A stretch of DNA of 48,328 bases, taken from positions 1-48,328 of the forward strand of contig CAMDQN010000042.1 of the NCBI GenBank assembly GCA_945905925.1. Direction: 5' to 3'. Source of the stretch: Singulisphaera sp. GP187 (lineage in GTDB: Bacteria > Planctomycetota > Planctomycetia > Gemmatales > Gemmataceae). A program made the translations under genes and the position numbers. Of this stretch, positions 22,623 through 31,556 are shown piece after piece. Numbering within the stretch: position 1 is the first letter of the stretch; each line of letters starts with the position of its first letter. The notes under the pieces were generated by a model that was not told where the DNA came from, ran no database searches, and saw only the letters and a program-made list of their open reading frames with translations.

Positions 22623-25600
22623 TCACTTTTTCGGCGTGACCTTCAGCACGAACGAATCGCTATGACCGCCGTTGGTGGGCTGGTACATCAGTTCCCCGCG
22701 GGCCGGCGGCAGCACGAACTCGCCCGCGAACTCGGCCAACACCACGAACTCCGCGGTCGCCGCCCCAACCGCTTCGTAGTGGAAGCACGACATCGCTTCG
22801 CGGTCCTCGCGCAGAACGTGACTCGCGTTTGCATCCTGCGGGAAGCGCCGATCACCGGCCGCGACCGTTTCGCACCCGGACGGTTTCGGGCTTTCGATCA
22901 GGAAGAACCGCAAGTCGCCGGTCGCGTGCGTCGCGTCCACATTGACCTTCACGTAACTGCCGACCGGCACCGTCGCACCGCTCTTCAGTTCGGTCCACTT
23001 GTTGTCGACACCGCGCACACTGATTGTGCGAGTGACCTTCACGCCGTGATCGCGGGCGGGCGTTAACTTGCCGTCGTTGCGCGTGAACGACACCGACACG
23101 CGAACCAGTGCTCCGCCGGCTGTATCCGCGCCTTCCACGGTGAACGCGTTCTCGCCCGGCTTCAGATCCTTGCCCGCGAACTTCACGACCTTCGACGCGG
23201 GCGAATCGAGCTTCGTGTTGCCGACTTCGGTGCCGTTGAGCGACACCTTCACGATGCCCGCCGCGGCGGGTCCGGCACGCACGGCCGCGAGGTAATCGCA
23301 CATCGCGTAGAGCACGCACGCGGTGTCCTTCGTGGAGTCCCACCGGTCGCCGCGCTTCGTGCTGTGGAAGTACGCGAGCACGCCCGGAATGAGCGGGTCG
23401 CGGGGGTCGTGCGCCACGAGTGCCTTCATCACGGTCGCGGTGACTTCGGTGGTGTTATCGCCCCACCGCGAGAACCCGGCCTTCGTCCAGAACACGCGGT
23501 CGCCAGACTTCTGCGCCCGCTTGCGAAGCTCCTTCGCGAGCTTCTCGGCCAGTGGTTTGTGCCCGTGCTTCACGGCCAGTTCCAGCGCAAGCGCGTGCCC
23601 GGTGTCCGACAGTTCGGCGCGCTCGGCGGTCTTCTCGATCCGGCCGAACCACGGGTTCAGGTCGATCCCGGCTTGCTTCGCGCGGTCCATCGCGGCGACC
23701 CAGAGGCAGAACATCGTGTCGTTGATCTCGGTTCGGCGCCGGCCGTTCGTTTTCGCAAACGCCACCTCCCACCCCTGCTTGATCGCCAGATCCCATTGCG
23801 TGGCCGTGTAATCGAGGTACTGCTTGAGGCGCGCCATGCCGTTCGGGATCGTGTTCGGGTTCGGGCACGGGTAGCCGGCTTCTTCCGCCGCGAGCAACCC
23901 GAACATCGCGTAAGGCGTCATCATCTCGTGCGTCTCGCTGCTGCCTTGCCAGCCCCAACCACCGTCGGGCTGTTGCAGCGCGATCAGCCGCTTCTGCCCG
24001 GCTTCGATCACCTTGGGCAACTTCTCTTCGAGTTGCTTGATCGTGCTGAGACCGGACTGCCGCAGGATCAGACTCACACGCAGCGCCGGGAGGAACCGGC
24101 TCATCGTTTGTTCGACACAGCCGTAAGGGTACTCGACGAGATACGGCAGCGTGTCCGCGAGGTCGGCCGCGAGCGTCGGCGCGACGGTCACCGATACCTG
24201 CGCCGTCTTCGGGTCGAAGCCGTTCGGCATGACCAACTTCAGCGCGTCCTTCCCGACAAGGCCGCTCGCGGTCACACGCTCCGTCACGCTCGCGGCCACG
24301 ACCGGGAGTTTCTTGAGCGAAGCATCACTCCCCGCGTCGCACTTCGCGGACATGAGCAGATCGGTCATGCCCGGCTTGCCGGCGCGGTACGTCCAGTACA
24401 CCGGCACGTTGCCGTTTGCGGGGACTTTCACCGTTTGCTCGCCCTGCGAAAGCACCTGCCCGTTCTCCGCGCTCAGGTGAACGCGAATGTTCTGCTCTTT
24501 GTCGCTGAGGTTGTGAACGGTGCCGAACACGCTGACGAGGTCGCCTTCGGTGAAGGCTCGCGGGAGCATCGGCCAGATCATCACCGGGCGCGAGGTCTTG
24601 AACCGGCTCGTTGTGGTGCCGACGTGCAACTTCGGCGAAACCGCGGTCACCTGCACGCGCCAGTTCGTGAGCGAATCCGGCACCTTGAACGTCGCCGTCG
24701 CCTTGCCTGACTTGTCGGTGCGAAGAGTTGCACTCCAGTACGCGCTGTCCGCGAAGTCGCGGCGCACCATTTCGTCGCTCAGTCCGAGCGCGGACAAAGG
24801 CGCGCCGACCGAACCGGGTCCGCTGGGCATCGGGCCGAAGTCGCGGTTGTGGCCGAACGACATGCCCATCTGCCCGCCGACGAACGGTTGCGAGAACGCT
24901 GCCTGCCCGCTGGGGTGCGAGAATGTGCCGTTGCCGGACCCGGCGATGCCGCCTCCGAAGCCGAAGTTGCGACCGTTGCCGAAACTCCCGCCGAAGTTGC
25001 CGAAACTTCCGAACTGCCCGTTGAAGCCCATCACCGAGAAGCCGGTGAACAGGCAACCGAACTGGAACCCGCTGCCGAAGCCGTAGCCCAGTCCATTCGG
25101 GTACAGGTTGCCGCGATGTCCCGCCCACGGGTCGAAGCCGTTGCGGTCCGCGAGGCCGAGCAGCACCACATTGTCGATGACCGTGGCCGAAAGGTAGTAC
25201 CGGCTCTTCTCGTCGTCGATGCCGTCGCGCCGGAGCAGGTCCGCGAGCCGCGCCGACTTTGGCACATTCCACATTTTCCCTTGGTCGTTAAACACCGGTT
25301 GTGGGAGATACACCTCGAACCCGGCGAGGCGCACGAGCGTGATCACATCGTTCAGCGCGAGCTTGCCGGTTTTCCACTGTTCGCTCAGTTGCATGAGCCG
25401 CGATTCGAGTCCCGCTTCCTTCGCGAGCGAGTTCTCGTCCTTCAACATCTTCTCGGCCTTCGCCACCAACTCCGCGATGCCGACACCGCCGAGGCGCGTG
25501 GCGGCGAGATCGCGTGCGGCGCGGCCCTGCCCGCGCGTGTCCGCGAGGAAGTGGTCGCGGATGCTGTTCGACAGGTCGCCCGACACGCCGAGCAGCGATT

Positions 25601-27674
25601 CGTCGAACACCGACACGACGAGATCAACCTCCTCTTCGCGGTTCACCGAGAGGCCCAACTTCACTTCGGCGCCCGGCCCAACGGTGTCAGGCGTCGTGGT
25701 CGTGACGGTCAGCGTGCGGTCGGTGGGAATCACGAACACCTCGCGCAGATCCGCGTGAGTGTTGGTCGCGGATTCGGGGTACTGCACGCACACGGAGCAA
25801 CCGTAGCGGAGATTCGGCGGAAGCACTTCATCGAAGCGCACGGTTCCGTTCGCGCCGGCCGTGAGCGGCTTCACGAGCTTCACGCCGGCGGAGTCGCGCA
25901 GTGTCAGCAGCATCTTCGCGCCGGCGAACCGCGTGTGAACGGTGCCACTGAGCTTCCCGCCTGCGGGCAGTTCGCGCGAATGGAGGTGCAGCACCACGCC
26001 GGGCAGTTTCGCGGGGGCTTTCACGACCACGCCGGTTTCCGCTTGAAGCGTGGTGCCGTCCGCGAGTCGCGTGATTGCGAGGAGCTTGTACGCGCCCGGT
26101 TGCTTGAGGTCGATTGCCGCTTTGCCGTCCACGACGGGAACCGCAGTCAGCACCTTGCGCTTCACTGGGTCGAACACGGGCTGCGCCTGCCAATCGTCCG
26201 GCACCTTCTTGTCGGACTTCGCACCGAGCGGCGGAATACGCGTGTTGTCCGCGAACTCGCCGCCCTCGCCGCTGAACTGCGGCGTGAACCACGGTGACGA
26301 CGGACTTGCTTCGAGCTTCACCACGATGATGGTCGTGGCGTGGGTGTCTTTTTCGCCAAGGCCGGTTGGCGTCACGGTCACGGGTACTTTCTCACCGACC
26401 GCGAACAGCTCCTTCGGCGTGCGAACCGCGACCGATTTCGCGTCCTTCGGCGTGAGCGAGAACGTGCCGACCGCGTGGTTCTCGCGCCCGGTTTCGTCGA
26501 TGAATGTCGCGGTGACCGCGACCGAGTGTTGGCCCTTCAACCAGTCCGGCCAGAGGTCGATGTCGACTGTCGGCTTACCGGTGGTGAAGTTTGCCGTGCC
26601 TTCGCGAATTGCGATGGTGCGCGCGCCGAACCCCGCGAACGACATCGCAGAGACGCCATTCGCGAGCGTGAGCAACCGTTCGTCGTCGGGAAGCGCGTCG
26701 AAATCATCGATAGACGGCGGCCCGCCTTCTTGCACGATGAACTTGTTGGCGTCGAGTGCGAGTTTGCCGACGTCCGCGGCCTTCGTGACCACGGCCGACC
26801 AAGTGGCGGAACTGCCTTTCACTTCGCGGTCGAGGTAGTCGCGTGCCTGGAACGTGACGAGCAACTTCCCGTCCTTCACTTCGCCTTTGAGCTTTAACCC
26901 GACCTTCGTCTTGCGGTACTCGCCGAGCAGCACGCGCGCGCCACCTTCCATCGGTTGTGACGCATCCTTTTCGGCCACGGTCAGCAGGTAGTGGTCGAGG
27001 CTGTCCGCGTCGCTGAACGTGTACTGCCCGGTGATGCGCCCGGCCGCGTCGGAGCGAAGTTTGAGGCGAGTGGCACGCGTCTGGCGCGTTTCGCTTGTCA
27101 GGTCAACGACGACTTCCTGATTCGCGAGCGGATTGAAGTCGATGCCGTCTTTCGGGTCGTGGAGGTACGCGACGAACTTGAGCGTGTGCCCGGGCCGGTA
27201 CGCGGACCGGTCCGTGATGACGAACGCGGACCGGCGCGCACCGTCGACTTTCGCCGGGAGCGTGCTTCGGGCCGCGAGTGCCTTGTTCGCGCCAACCGCG
27301 GGCAGCGTGACCGTGAGCGCGAGCGGCTTCGCGCTCGTGTGTGCCCACTCGAAGGTGTTGTCCGCGCCGACGGTAGTTTCGTGATCCTTGTTGCCGGCTT
27401 TGATGTTCACCTTCGAGCCGGTGTAACTCTGCGTGCCCGCGACCCACCCGCGGAGGCCACGCTCGTCCGGCATCACGACCAGCTCAGACTTGTTCGCGGC
27501 CGGTTCGGTTTTCGCGAACAGCGGCACGATTTCGCGCGGCTTTGCGTTTGCTGGTTTGGCGAGTGGGGGCTGTAAAGCCTCTGTTCCGGTGACGAGCGCC
27601 GTCACCAGGGAAATGGAAAGCAGGCCGGCTGCCGTTGTGGCCAGCCAGCGCGGGAGAGAGTACGCCCACCGCAT
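22623..27674 (-). CDS. Alpha-2-macroglobulin family protein with thioester motif
   Basis: This 1683-residue secreted protein has an N-terminal hydrophobic leader (about 8-28). Macroglobulin (MG) beta domains follow: APAYRPGHTLKFVAYLHD-type MG2 at about 160, ending in MG6/bait region at about 650-750. The A2M activation segment is SDEMVRRDFADSAYWSATLR at about 965. The thioester loop YGCVEQ has Cys1186 and Gln1189, followed by the alpha-alpha barrel (about 1180-1480) and a receptor-type C-terminus. The thioester traps proteases covalently after bait cleavage. Residues about 860-925 form an unusual Gly/Phe/Asn-rich insert. Residues 29-40 come from a family B repeat. No penicillin-binding pbpC gene is adjacent, unlike the enterobacterial arrangement. 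Confidence 0.93.
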   Translation of the reverse strand: MRWAYSLPRWLATTAAGLLSISLVTALVTGTEALQPPLAKPANAKPREIVPLFAKTEPAANKSELVVMPDERGLRGWVAGTQSYTGSKVNIKAGNKDHETTVGADNTFEWAHTSAKPLALTVTLPAVGANKALAARSTLPAKVDGARRSAFVITDRSAYRPGHTLKFVAYLHDPKDGIDFNPLANQEVVVDLTSETRQTRATRLKLRSDAAGRITGQYTFSDADSLDHYLLTVAEKDASQPMEGGARVLLGEYRKTKVGLKLKGEVKDGKLLVTFQARDYLDREVKGSSATWSAVVTKAADVGKLALDANKFIVQEGGPPSIDDFDALPDDERLLTLANGVSAMSFAGFGARTIAIREGTANFTTGKPTVDIDLWPDWLKGQHSVAVTATFIDETGRENHAVGTFSLTPKDAKSVAVRTPKELFAVGEKVPVTVTPTGLGEKDTHATTIIVVKLEASPSSPWFTPQFSGEGGEFADNTRIPPLGAKSDKKVPDDWQAQPVFDPVKRKVLTAVPVVDGKAAIDLKQPGAYKLLAITRLADGTTLQAETGVVVKAPAKLPGVVLHLHSRELPAGGKLSGTVHTRFAGAKMLLTLRDSAGVKLVKPLTAGANGTVRFDEVLPPNLRYGCSVCVQYPESATNTHADLREVFVIPTDRTLTVTTTTPDTVGPGAEVKLGLSVNREEEVDLVVSVFDESLLGVSGDLSNSIRDHFLADTRGQGRAARDLAATRLGGVGIAELVAKAEKMLKDENSLAKEAGLESRLMQLSEQWKTGKLALNDVITLVRLAGFEVYLPQPVFNDQGKMWNVPKSARLADLLRRDGIDDEKSRYYLSATVIDNVVLLGLADRNGFDPWAGHRGNLYPNGLGYGFGSGFQFGCLFTGFSVMGFNGQFGSFGNFGGSFGNGRNFGFGGGIAGSGNGTFSHPSGQAAFSQPFVGGQMGMSFGHNRDFGPMPSGPGSVGAPLSALGLSDEMVRRDFADSAYWSATLRTDKSGKATATFKVPDSLTNWRVQVTAVSPKLHVGTTTSRFKTSRPVMIWPMLPRAFTEGDLVSVFGTVHNLSDKEQNIRVHLSAENGQVLSQGEQTVKVPANGNVPVYWTYRAGKPGMTDLLMSAKCDAGSDASLKKLPVVAASVTERVTASGLVGKDALKLVMPNGFDPKTAQVSVTVAPTLAADLADTLPYLVEYPYGCVEQTMSRFLPALRVSLILRQSGLSTIKQLEEKLPKVIEAGQKRLIALQQPDGGWGWQGSSETHEMMTPYAMFGLLAAEEAGYPCPNPNTIPNGMARLKQYLDYTATQWDLAIKQGWEVAFAKTNGRRRTEINDTMFCLWVAAMDRAKQAGIDLNPWFGRIEKTAERAELSDTGHALALELAVKHGHKPLAEKLAKELRKRAQKSGDRVFWTKAGFSRWGDNTTEVTATVMKALVAHDPRDPLIPGVLAYFHSTKRGDRWDSTKDTACVLYAMCDYLAAVRAGPAAAGIVKVSLNGTEVGNTKLDSPASKVVKFAGKDLKPGENAFTVEGADTAGGALVRVSVSFTRNDGKLTPARDHGVKVTRTISVRGVDNKWTELKSGATVPVGSYVKVNVDATHATGDLRFFLIESPKPSGCETVAAGDRRFPQDANASHVLREDREAMSCFHYEAVGAATAEFVVLAEFAGEFVLPPARGELMYQPTNGGHSDSFVLKVTPKK
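27556..27587. repeat. Family B repeat, copy 3 (degenerate), inside A2M leader region
   Basis: TTGGCGAGTGGGGGCTGTAA then AGCCTCTGTTCC keeps the TTGGCGAGTGGGGG end but has lost half of the palindrome. It is translated as GTEALQPPLAKP immediately after the signal peptide, in the same frame as in the DUF1501 protein. Confidence 0.65.
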
Positions 27675-27813
27675 CGGTACACCCCTTATCCGGGACGCTC
27701 ACAAGCACCGGTATAACAACCGAAGTGCGCGGGTGTTGGCAAGGGAAACCAAATGGCTACTTCTCGAACAGCGGAGCGAGAACCCAGCACCCGCGAACGT
27801 GTCGCGGTTTGGA

Positions 27814-27936
27814 GGGTCAGTAGTTCCGATTAGAGTCTGAGTCGTCGTCGAGTCGCAAATTGTTGATTGGGCGTATGATATACGAACAGCCACGCGTCAC
27901 TTACAAGCCACGACTCCTAATCGGAACGACTGACCT
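27814..27936. mobile_element. Small MITE-like element with 20-bp terminal inverted repeats
   Basis: The ends at 27814-27833 (GGGTCAGTAGTTCCGATTAG) and 27917-27936 match as inverted repeats at 18 of 20 positions. The 83-nt interior is less GC-rich than the surroundings and encodes nothing convincing. It lies between the 5' end of the A2M gene and the 3' end of the next gene. No clear target duplication was seen, so it could be just a large hairpin. Confidence 0.55.
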
Positions 27937-27946
27937 ACAAAACGCC

Positions 27947-29575
27947 CTACTTCCCCTTAATCAAATCCAGCCCGGCGCCGGCGCGGATCGCCTTGCCTTT
28001 CACCTTGAACCTCACTGTCAGTTGGTCGCCACCAGTGACACTGAACACCACCGTGTCCTTGCCGGTCGTCGGGCCGTTTCCGAACGCGTCTTTCAACAGT
28101 GCCTTCAGTTCATCGGGCTTCAGATCGGGTTGCACCAGCGGCAGCAACTTCGCGACCGCGACCTCGGTGGACACAACTGCTACCGGCACCGCCTTCGCCT
28201 TTAGCCCGGCACGGATCGCTTTGCCATCGGGTTCGATGCTGAACGCGACGTGTGCGGCGGACACCGCGAGCCACACCGAGTTCTTCGCGCCGAAAATCTT
28301 CTCGAACTTCCCGTCCGTCTGCTTCAGCACGATTTGGTGGAGGTTGAAGTCGCCGATCTTCTCCACGTCGAACTTGAACTCAACGAAGTCCGCGACAAAC
28401 GTGCCGTAGTCCTCCACGGCCTTCTTCACGAACTTCTCGATGCCTTTTCCATCCTTCACCGCGAGCGCCGCGAGCAAGTGATAGTGCCCCTTCGCGTTCG
28501 GACCGTGCAGCGCCGCAGCGGCGTCGAGTTCGCCGGACTTGAGCGTCGGGCCGATCGCATCGACGAGCGATTTCAGCACGTCCTGCTGGTCGTTCGGGGC
28601 GTTCTTCACCGCGTCCGCGAGCAGCGCGTCGATGGCCGCGGCGTAGTCCTTCTTGGTGCCGTCGGTGACGCCGAGTTTCACGTTCGCGCGGGCGGCGGCG
28701 TCGGGCGACGCGACGATCCCTGCGGGCAGGCTCGTCTTGCTCCCGAGCGCCGTGAAGTTTTTCGCGGTGGCGGAACCGCTCTTCGCGATGAGTGCGACTT
28801 CAGCTGTGATCTCGTCGGTTTTCGGGTCCGCGAACAACTTCACGGACAGTTGTTTGCCGTCGTCGGTAAGGCCCTTCACGCCGGACAGGAGCGTGTCGAA
28901 GATGAGATTCTTGAGTTTCTTCTCCGCGGCGCTCTCGTTGTCCGCGTTCTTCTTGCGTTCCTCGTTGACGCCGAGTTCAAACTGTCCGAACAGGAACGTG
29001 CGCAAATCCGCGGGGACGCGGTCGATGTGCATGAGCACCGAGGCGACCGAGCCGTCGTCCTTCGCGAAGTACACTTTGGGCTGAACGAGCGTCTTCGGGT
29101 CGAGGTCTTTGGCCTTCTGCGAAACGAACACGTAGCCGTTCAGGAATCGCAGGTGAACCTCGGTGAGAACCGGCACGGCGGCCTTGAGCGTGCCGTCCTC
29201 GCCCTTCTCGGTCGTCACGTCGAGCCGGGTCTTCAGTGCCTTCAGGAACTGATCCTCGTTGGCGATGGGGATCATGACGATGAACGGGCTGGTCGCGACA
29301 TCTTTTTCGAGCGTCACGTAGACGCCGATGGGCTTCTTGGGGTCGATGCCTTCGATGCCCTTTCCATCGGTGCTGAGGGTCTTGATGAGTTCGCGAACCT
29401 GCGCGACCGTGTCTTCTTTCCCGGCCAGCCCCGCGACGTACTCGAACTTGTCCACCAGATCGTTAATGGAGCGTAACCGCACTTCGACCGTCGGCTCGGG
29501 CGCCTTCGGTTGTGCGTGTGCGAGGCCGGTCGAGAACATCGCGACCGCGAGCGCGGCCAACCATCGGAATCGCAT
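27947..29575 (-). CDS. Secreted DUF3352-like protein of unknown function
   Basis: AGGAG precedes the ATG by 8 nt. The 542-residue product has a signal peptide (1-21, ending AHAQ). Alternating strands and helices with many Lys, Asp and Val residues follow: VEVRLRSINDLVDKFEYVAGL, PKKPIGVYVTL, FIVMIPIANEDQFLKALKTR and VHLRFLNGYVFVSQKAKDL. The layout suggests two related halves (about 25-260 and 270-520). It resembles planctomycete proteins of the DUF3352 kind, whose role is unknown. No metal or catalytic motif is evident and there is no lipobox, so it is probably periplasmic. It stands alone between two intergenic stretches. Confidence 0.8.
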   Translation of the reverse strand: MRFRWLAALAVAMFSTGLAHAQPKAPEPTVEVRLRSINDLVDKFEYVAGLAGKEDTVAQVRELIKTLSTDGKGIEGIDPKKPIGVYVTLEKDVATSPFIVMIPIANEDQFLKALKTRLDVTTEKGEDGTLKAAVPVLTEVHLRFLNGYVFVSQKAKDLDPKTLVQPKVYFAKDDGSVASVLMHIDRVPADLRTFLFGQFELGVNEERKKNADNESAAEKKLKNLIFDTLLSGVKGLTDDGKQLSVKLFADPKTDEITAEVALIAKSGSATAKNFTALGSKTSLPAGIVASPDAAARANVKLGVTDGTKKDYAAAIDALLADAVKNAPNDQQDVLKSLVDAIGPTLKSGELDAAAALHGPNAKGHYHLLAALAVKDGKGIEKFVKKAVEDYGTFVADFVEFKFDVEKIGDFNLHQIVLKQTDGKFEKIFGAKNSVWLAVSAAHVAFSIEPDGKAIRAGLKAKAVPVAVVSTEVAVAKLLPLVQPDLKPDELKALLKDAFGNGPTTGKDTVVFSVTGGDQLTVRFKVKGKAIRAGAGLDLIKGK

Positions 29576-29718
29576 GTGCCATCTCCTGAGTAGAGGACGT
29601 CGCCCAGTCTACCCCTAGGTGCGAGTGAAAGTGTCAGTGATGGGAAGAAATCCTAAAACCACACAATTCCCTGCTGCGCTGTTTAGCGTCGTCGCCGCAG
29701 GCGACAGTTGGAGATGTG

Positions 29719-31077
29719 ATGAGCCAGAAAACGTGGGGCGGGCGGTTCAGCGGCGGCACGGATTCGCGCGTGGAGGCGTTCACGGAGTCGATCAGTTTCG
29801 ACCGGCGGCTATACCGGCACGACATCATCGGCAGCCAGGCGCACGCGAAAATGTTGGCCGAGGTGGGCCTGCTCACCGCGGGCGAAGCGGAGCAGATCGT
29901 GACCGCGCTGGACGAAATCGGCACGCAAATCGAAGCGGGCGAGATGGAATTCACCATCTCGCTCGAAGACATCCACACACACATCGAGAAGGCGCTGATC
30001 GCGAAGCTCGGCGACACCGGGCGCAAGCTCCATACCGGCCGGAGTCGCAACGATCAGGTGGTAACGGACCTGAAACTCTGGACCCGCGACGCGATCGACG
30101 AACTCGACAGTTTGCTTCTCGATTTGCAACGGGCGTTCGTGGAATCCGCCGAGCGCGAGTCGGGCGTGGTGATTCCGGGTTACACCCACTTGCAGCGCGC
30201 GCAACCGGTGCTCGCGGCGCACTACTTCCTCGCGTACACCGAGAAATTCCAGCGCGACCGCGACCGACTCCGCGACTGCCGCGCACGTCTGAACGTGCTG
30301 CCGCTGGGCGCTGCGGCGCTCGCGGGCACGTCGCTGCCGATCGACCGCGAATCCGTTCGCGCGAAACTCGGCTTCGATTCGGTCGCGCGCAACAGTCTCG
30401 ACGTGTCCAGCGACCGCGACTTCGCGTTGGAGTTCGTCTTCACGCTCTCGTTGATCGCGACGCACCTGAGCGGTTGGGCGGAAGAATGGGTGATCTGGAG
30501 CACGACGGAGTTCAACTTCCTCGACCTACCAGACGCGTTCTGCACTGGGTCGAGCATCATGCCGCACAAGAAGAACCCGGACGTGCTGGAACTGACGCGC
30601 GGCAAGAGTGGTCGCGTGATCGGCGCGTTGCAACAACTGTTCGTGCTGGTGAAGGGTTTGCCTCTGGCGTACAACCGCGACCTTCAGGAAGACAAGACCG
30701 CGATCTTCGACGCGTTCGACACGGTGGCGGGGTGCGTCGCGGTTGCGGTGCCACTCGTGCGCCAAACGAAGCTCCGACGTGAGGTGATCGCATCGCGCCT
30801 GGACGCGGGCTTCCTCGACGCGACAACCCTGATGGAATCGCTGATTAGTCGCGGCGTGCCAATGCGTTCGGCTCATGAGGTGGTCGGGAATCTGGTGCGT
30901 GAGTGCGAGCAACGGAAGTGCCGGCTCGCGGACCTACCCGACGCGATGTTCCCGGCACCGGAAGTGAAGGCATCACTGGGCGTGGCGAATGCGCTGCGCG
31001 CGTTCAAGAGTTACGGCTCGACGGCCCCGGCGGAAGTCGAGCGCCAGTTGCGAGAGTGGAAACTGCGACTCGCGTAG
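29719..31077 (+). CDS. argH: Argininosuccinate lyase
   Basis: The start is the second of two adjacent candidates, ATG at 29719 ([15 protein letters not shown]), with GGAG 5 nt upstream; a GTG directly before it is less likely. The 452-residue enzyme splits argininosuccinate into arginine and fumarate, the last step of arginine synthesis, in the cytoplasm. It shows the superfamily's three conserved regions: [17 protein letters not shown] (about 101-117), [16 protein letters not shown] (about 155-170) and the signature [16 protein letters not shown] (about 277-292, carrying the catalytic serine loop). Length and order are standard. It heads a plus-strand group with DUF3817 and lysA, but other arg genes are not nearby. 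Confidence 0.97.
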   Translation: MSQKTWGGRFSGGTDSRVEAFTESISFDRRLYRHDIIGSQAHAKMLAEVGLLTAGEAEQIVTALDEIGTQIEAGEMEFTISLEDIHTHIEKALIAKLGDTGRKLHTGRSRNDQVVTDLKLWTRDAIDELDSLLLDLQRAFVESAERESGVVIPGYTHLQRAQPVLAAHYFLAYTEKFQRDRDRLRDCRARLNVLPLGAAALAGTSLPIDRESVRAKLGFDSVARNSLDVSSDRDFALEFVFTLSLIATHLSGWAEEWVIWSTTEFNFLDLPDAFCTGSSIMPHKKNPDVLELTRGKSGRVIGALQQLFVLVKGLPLAYNRDLQEDKTAIFDAFDTVAGCVAVAVPLVRQTKLRREVIASRLDAGFLDATTLMESLISRGVPMRSAHEVVGNLVRECEQRKCRLADLPDAMFPAPEVKASLGVANALRAFKSYGSTAPAEVERQLREWKLRLA

Positions 31078-31170
31078 CGAAGTCGCGAGGAATCGAGCCG
31101 CGACCGGAAGGGAGCCGCTCGTTTTTCTATGTTGAGAGTTGTCGTTTTGCTCCAAGTTCCGAGGTAACTC

Positions 31171-31521
31171 GTGCTGTCTACTCCCGTTGGCCGCGTGCGC
31201 GCGGCGGGCCTCGTTGAAGGCGTTTCGGCGCTGCTGTTGTTCTTCGTCGCGATGCCGCTGAAGTACGCCTCGCCACTGGAGTCCGCGACCGCGGTTCTCG
31301 GCAAACAGGTGGTGTTCTACGTTGGCGCGATTCACGGCGGTTTGTTCATCCTCTACGCGATCATCACGTTCGTCGCGTGGGGCAAAGGTGCGATCACGTT
31401 CAAGTTGGTCGCCTGCGCCGCGATCGCGTCAATCGTGCCGTTCGGCCCGTTCGTGATCGACCGCGTCTTGAAGCGGCACGAAGAGCAGGGCAAACCGGCC
31501 GAGCCGGAGAAGGCTTGGTAA
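31171..31521 (+). CDS. DUF3817 small membrane protein
   Basis: The GTG start has GAGGT 5 nt upstream. The 116-residue protein has three membrane spans (about 10-30, 45-70 and 78-98). Family landmarks are GLVEGVSALLLFFVAMPLKY, GAIHGGLFILYA and IVPFGPFVIDRVLKRH, which define DUF3817 proteins (YdzA-like), whose function is unknown. The C-terminus is charged and probably cytoplasmic. It lies 93 nt after argH and 35 nt before lysA, and may be cotranscribed. Confidence 0.88.
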   Translation: MLSTPVGRVRAAGLVEGVSALLLFFVAMPLKYASPLESATAVLGKQVVFYVGAIHGGLFILYAIITFVAWGKGAITFKLVACAAIASIVPFGPFVIDRVLKRHEEQGKPAEPEKAW

Positions 31522-31556
31522 GATAACGCTTTCGCAATCCCACCACGAGCACCGCA

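Noticed and set aside
22435-22626. N-terminal extension of the cytochrome/WD40 gene upstream of 22434
   Set aside because: The extra codons translate a non-coding inverted repeat and would place 64 residues before the signal peptide.
24849-26297. Plus-strand frame of 482 codons opposite alpha-2-macroglobulin
   Set aside because: Shadow frame with Arg/His/Glu-biased composition and no recognisable domain; the opposite strand has a complete family match.
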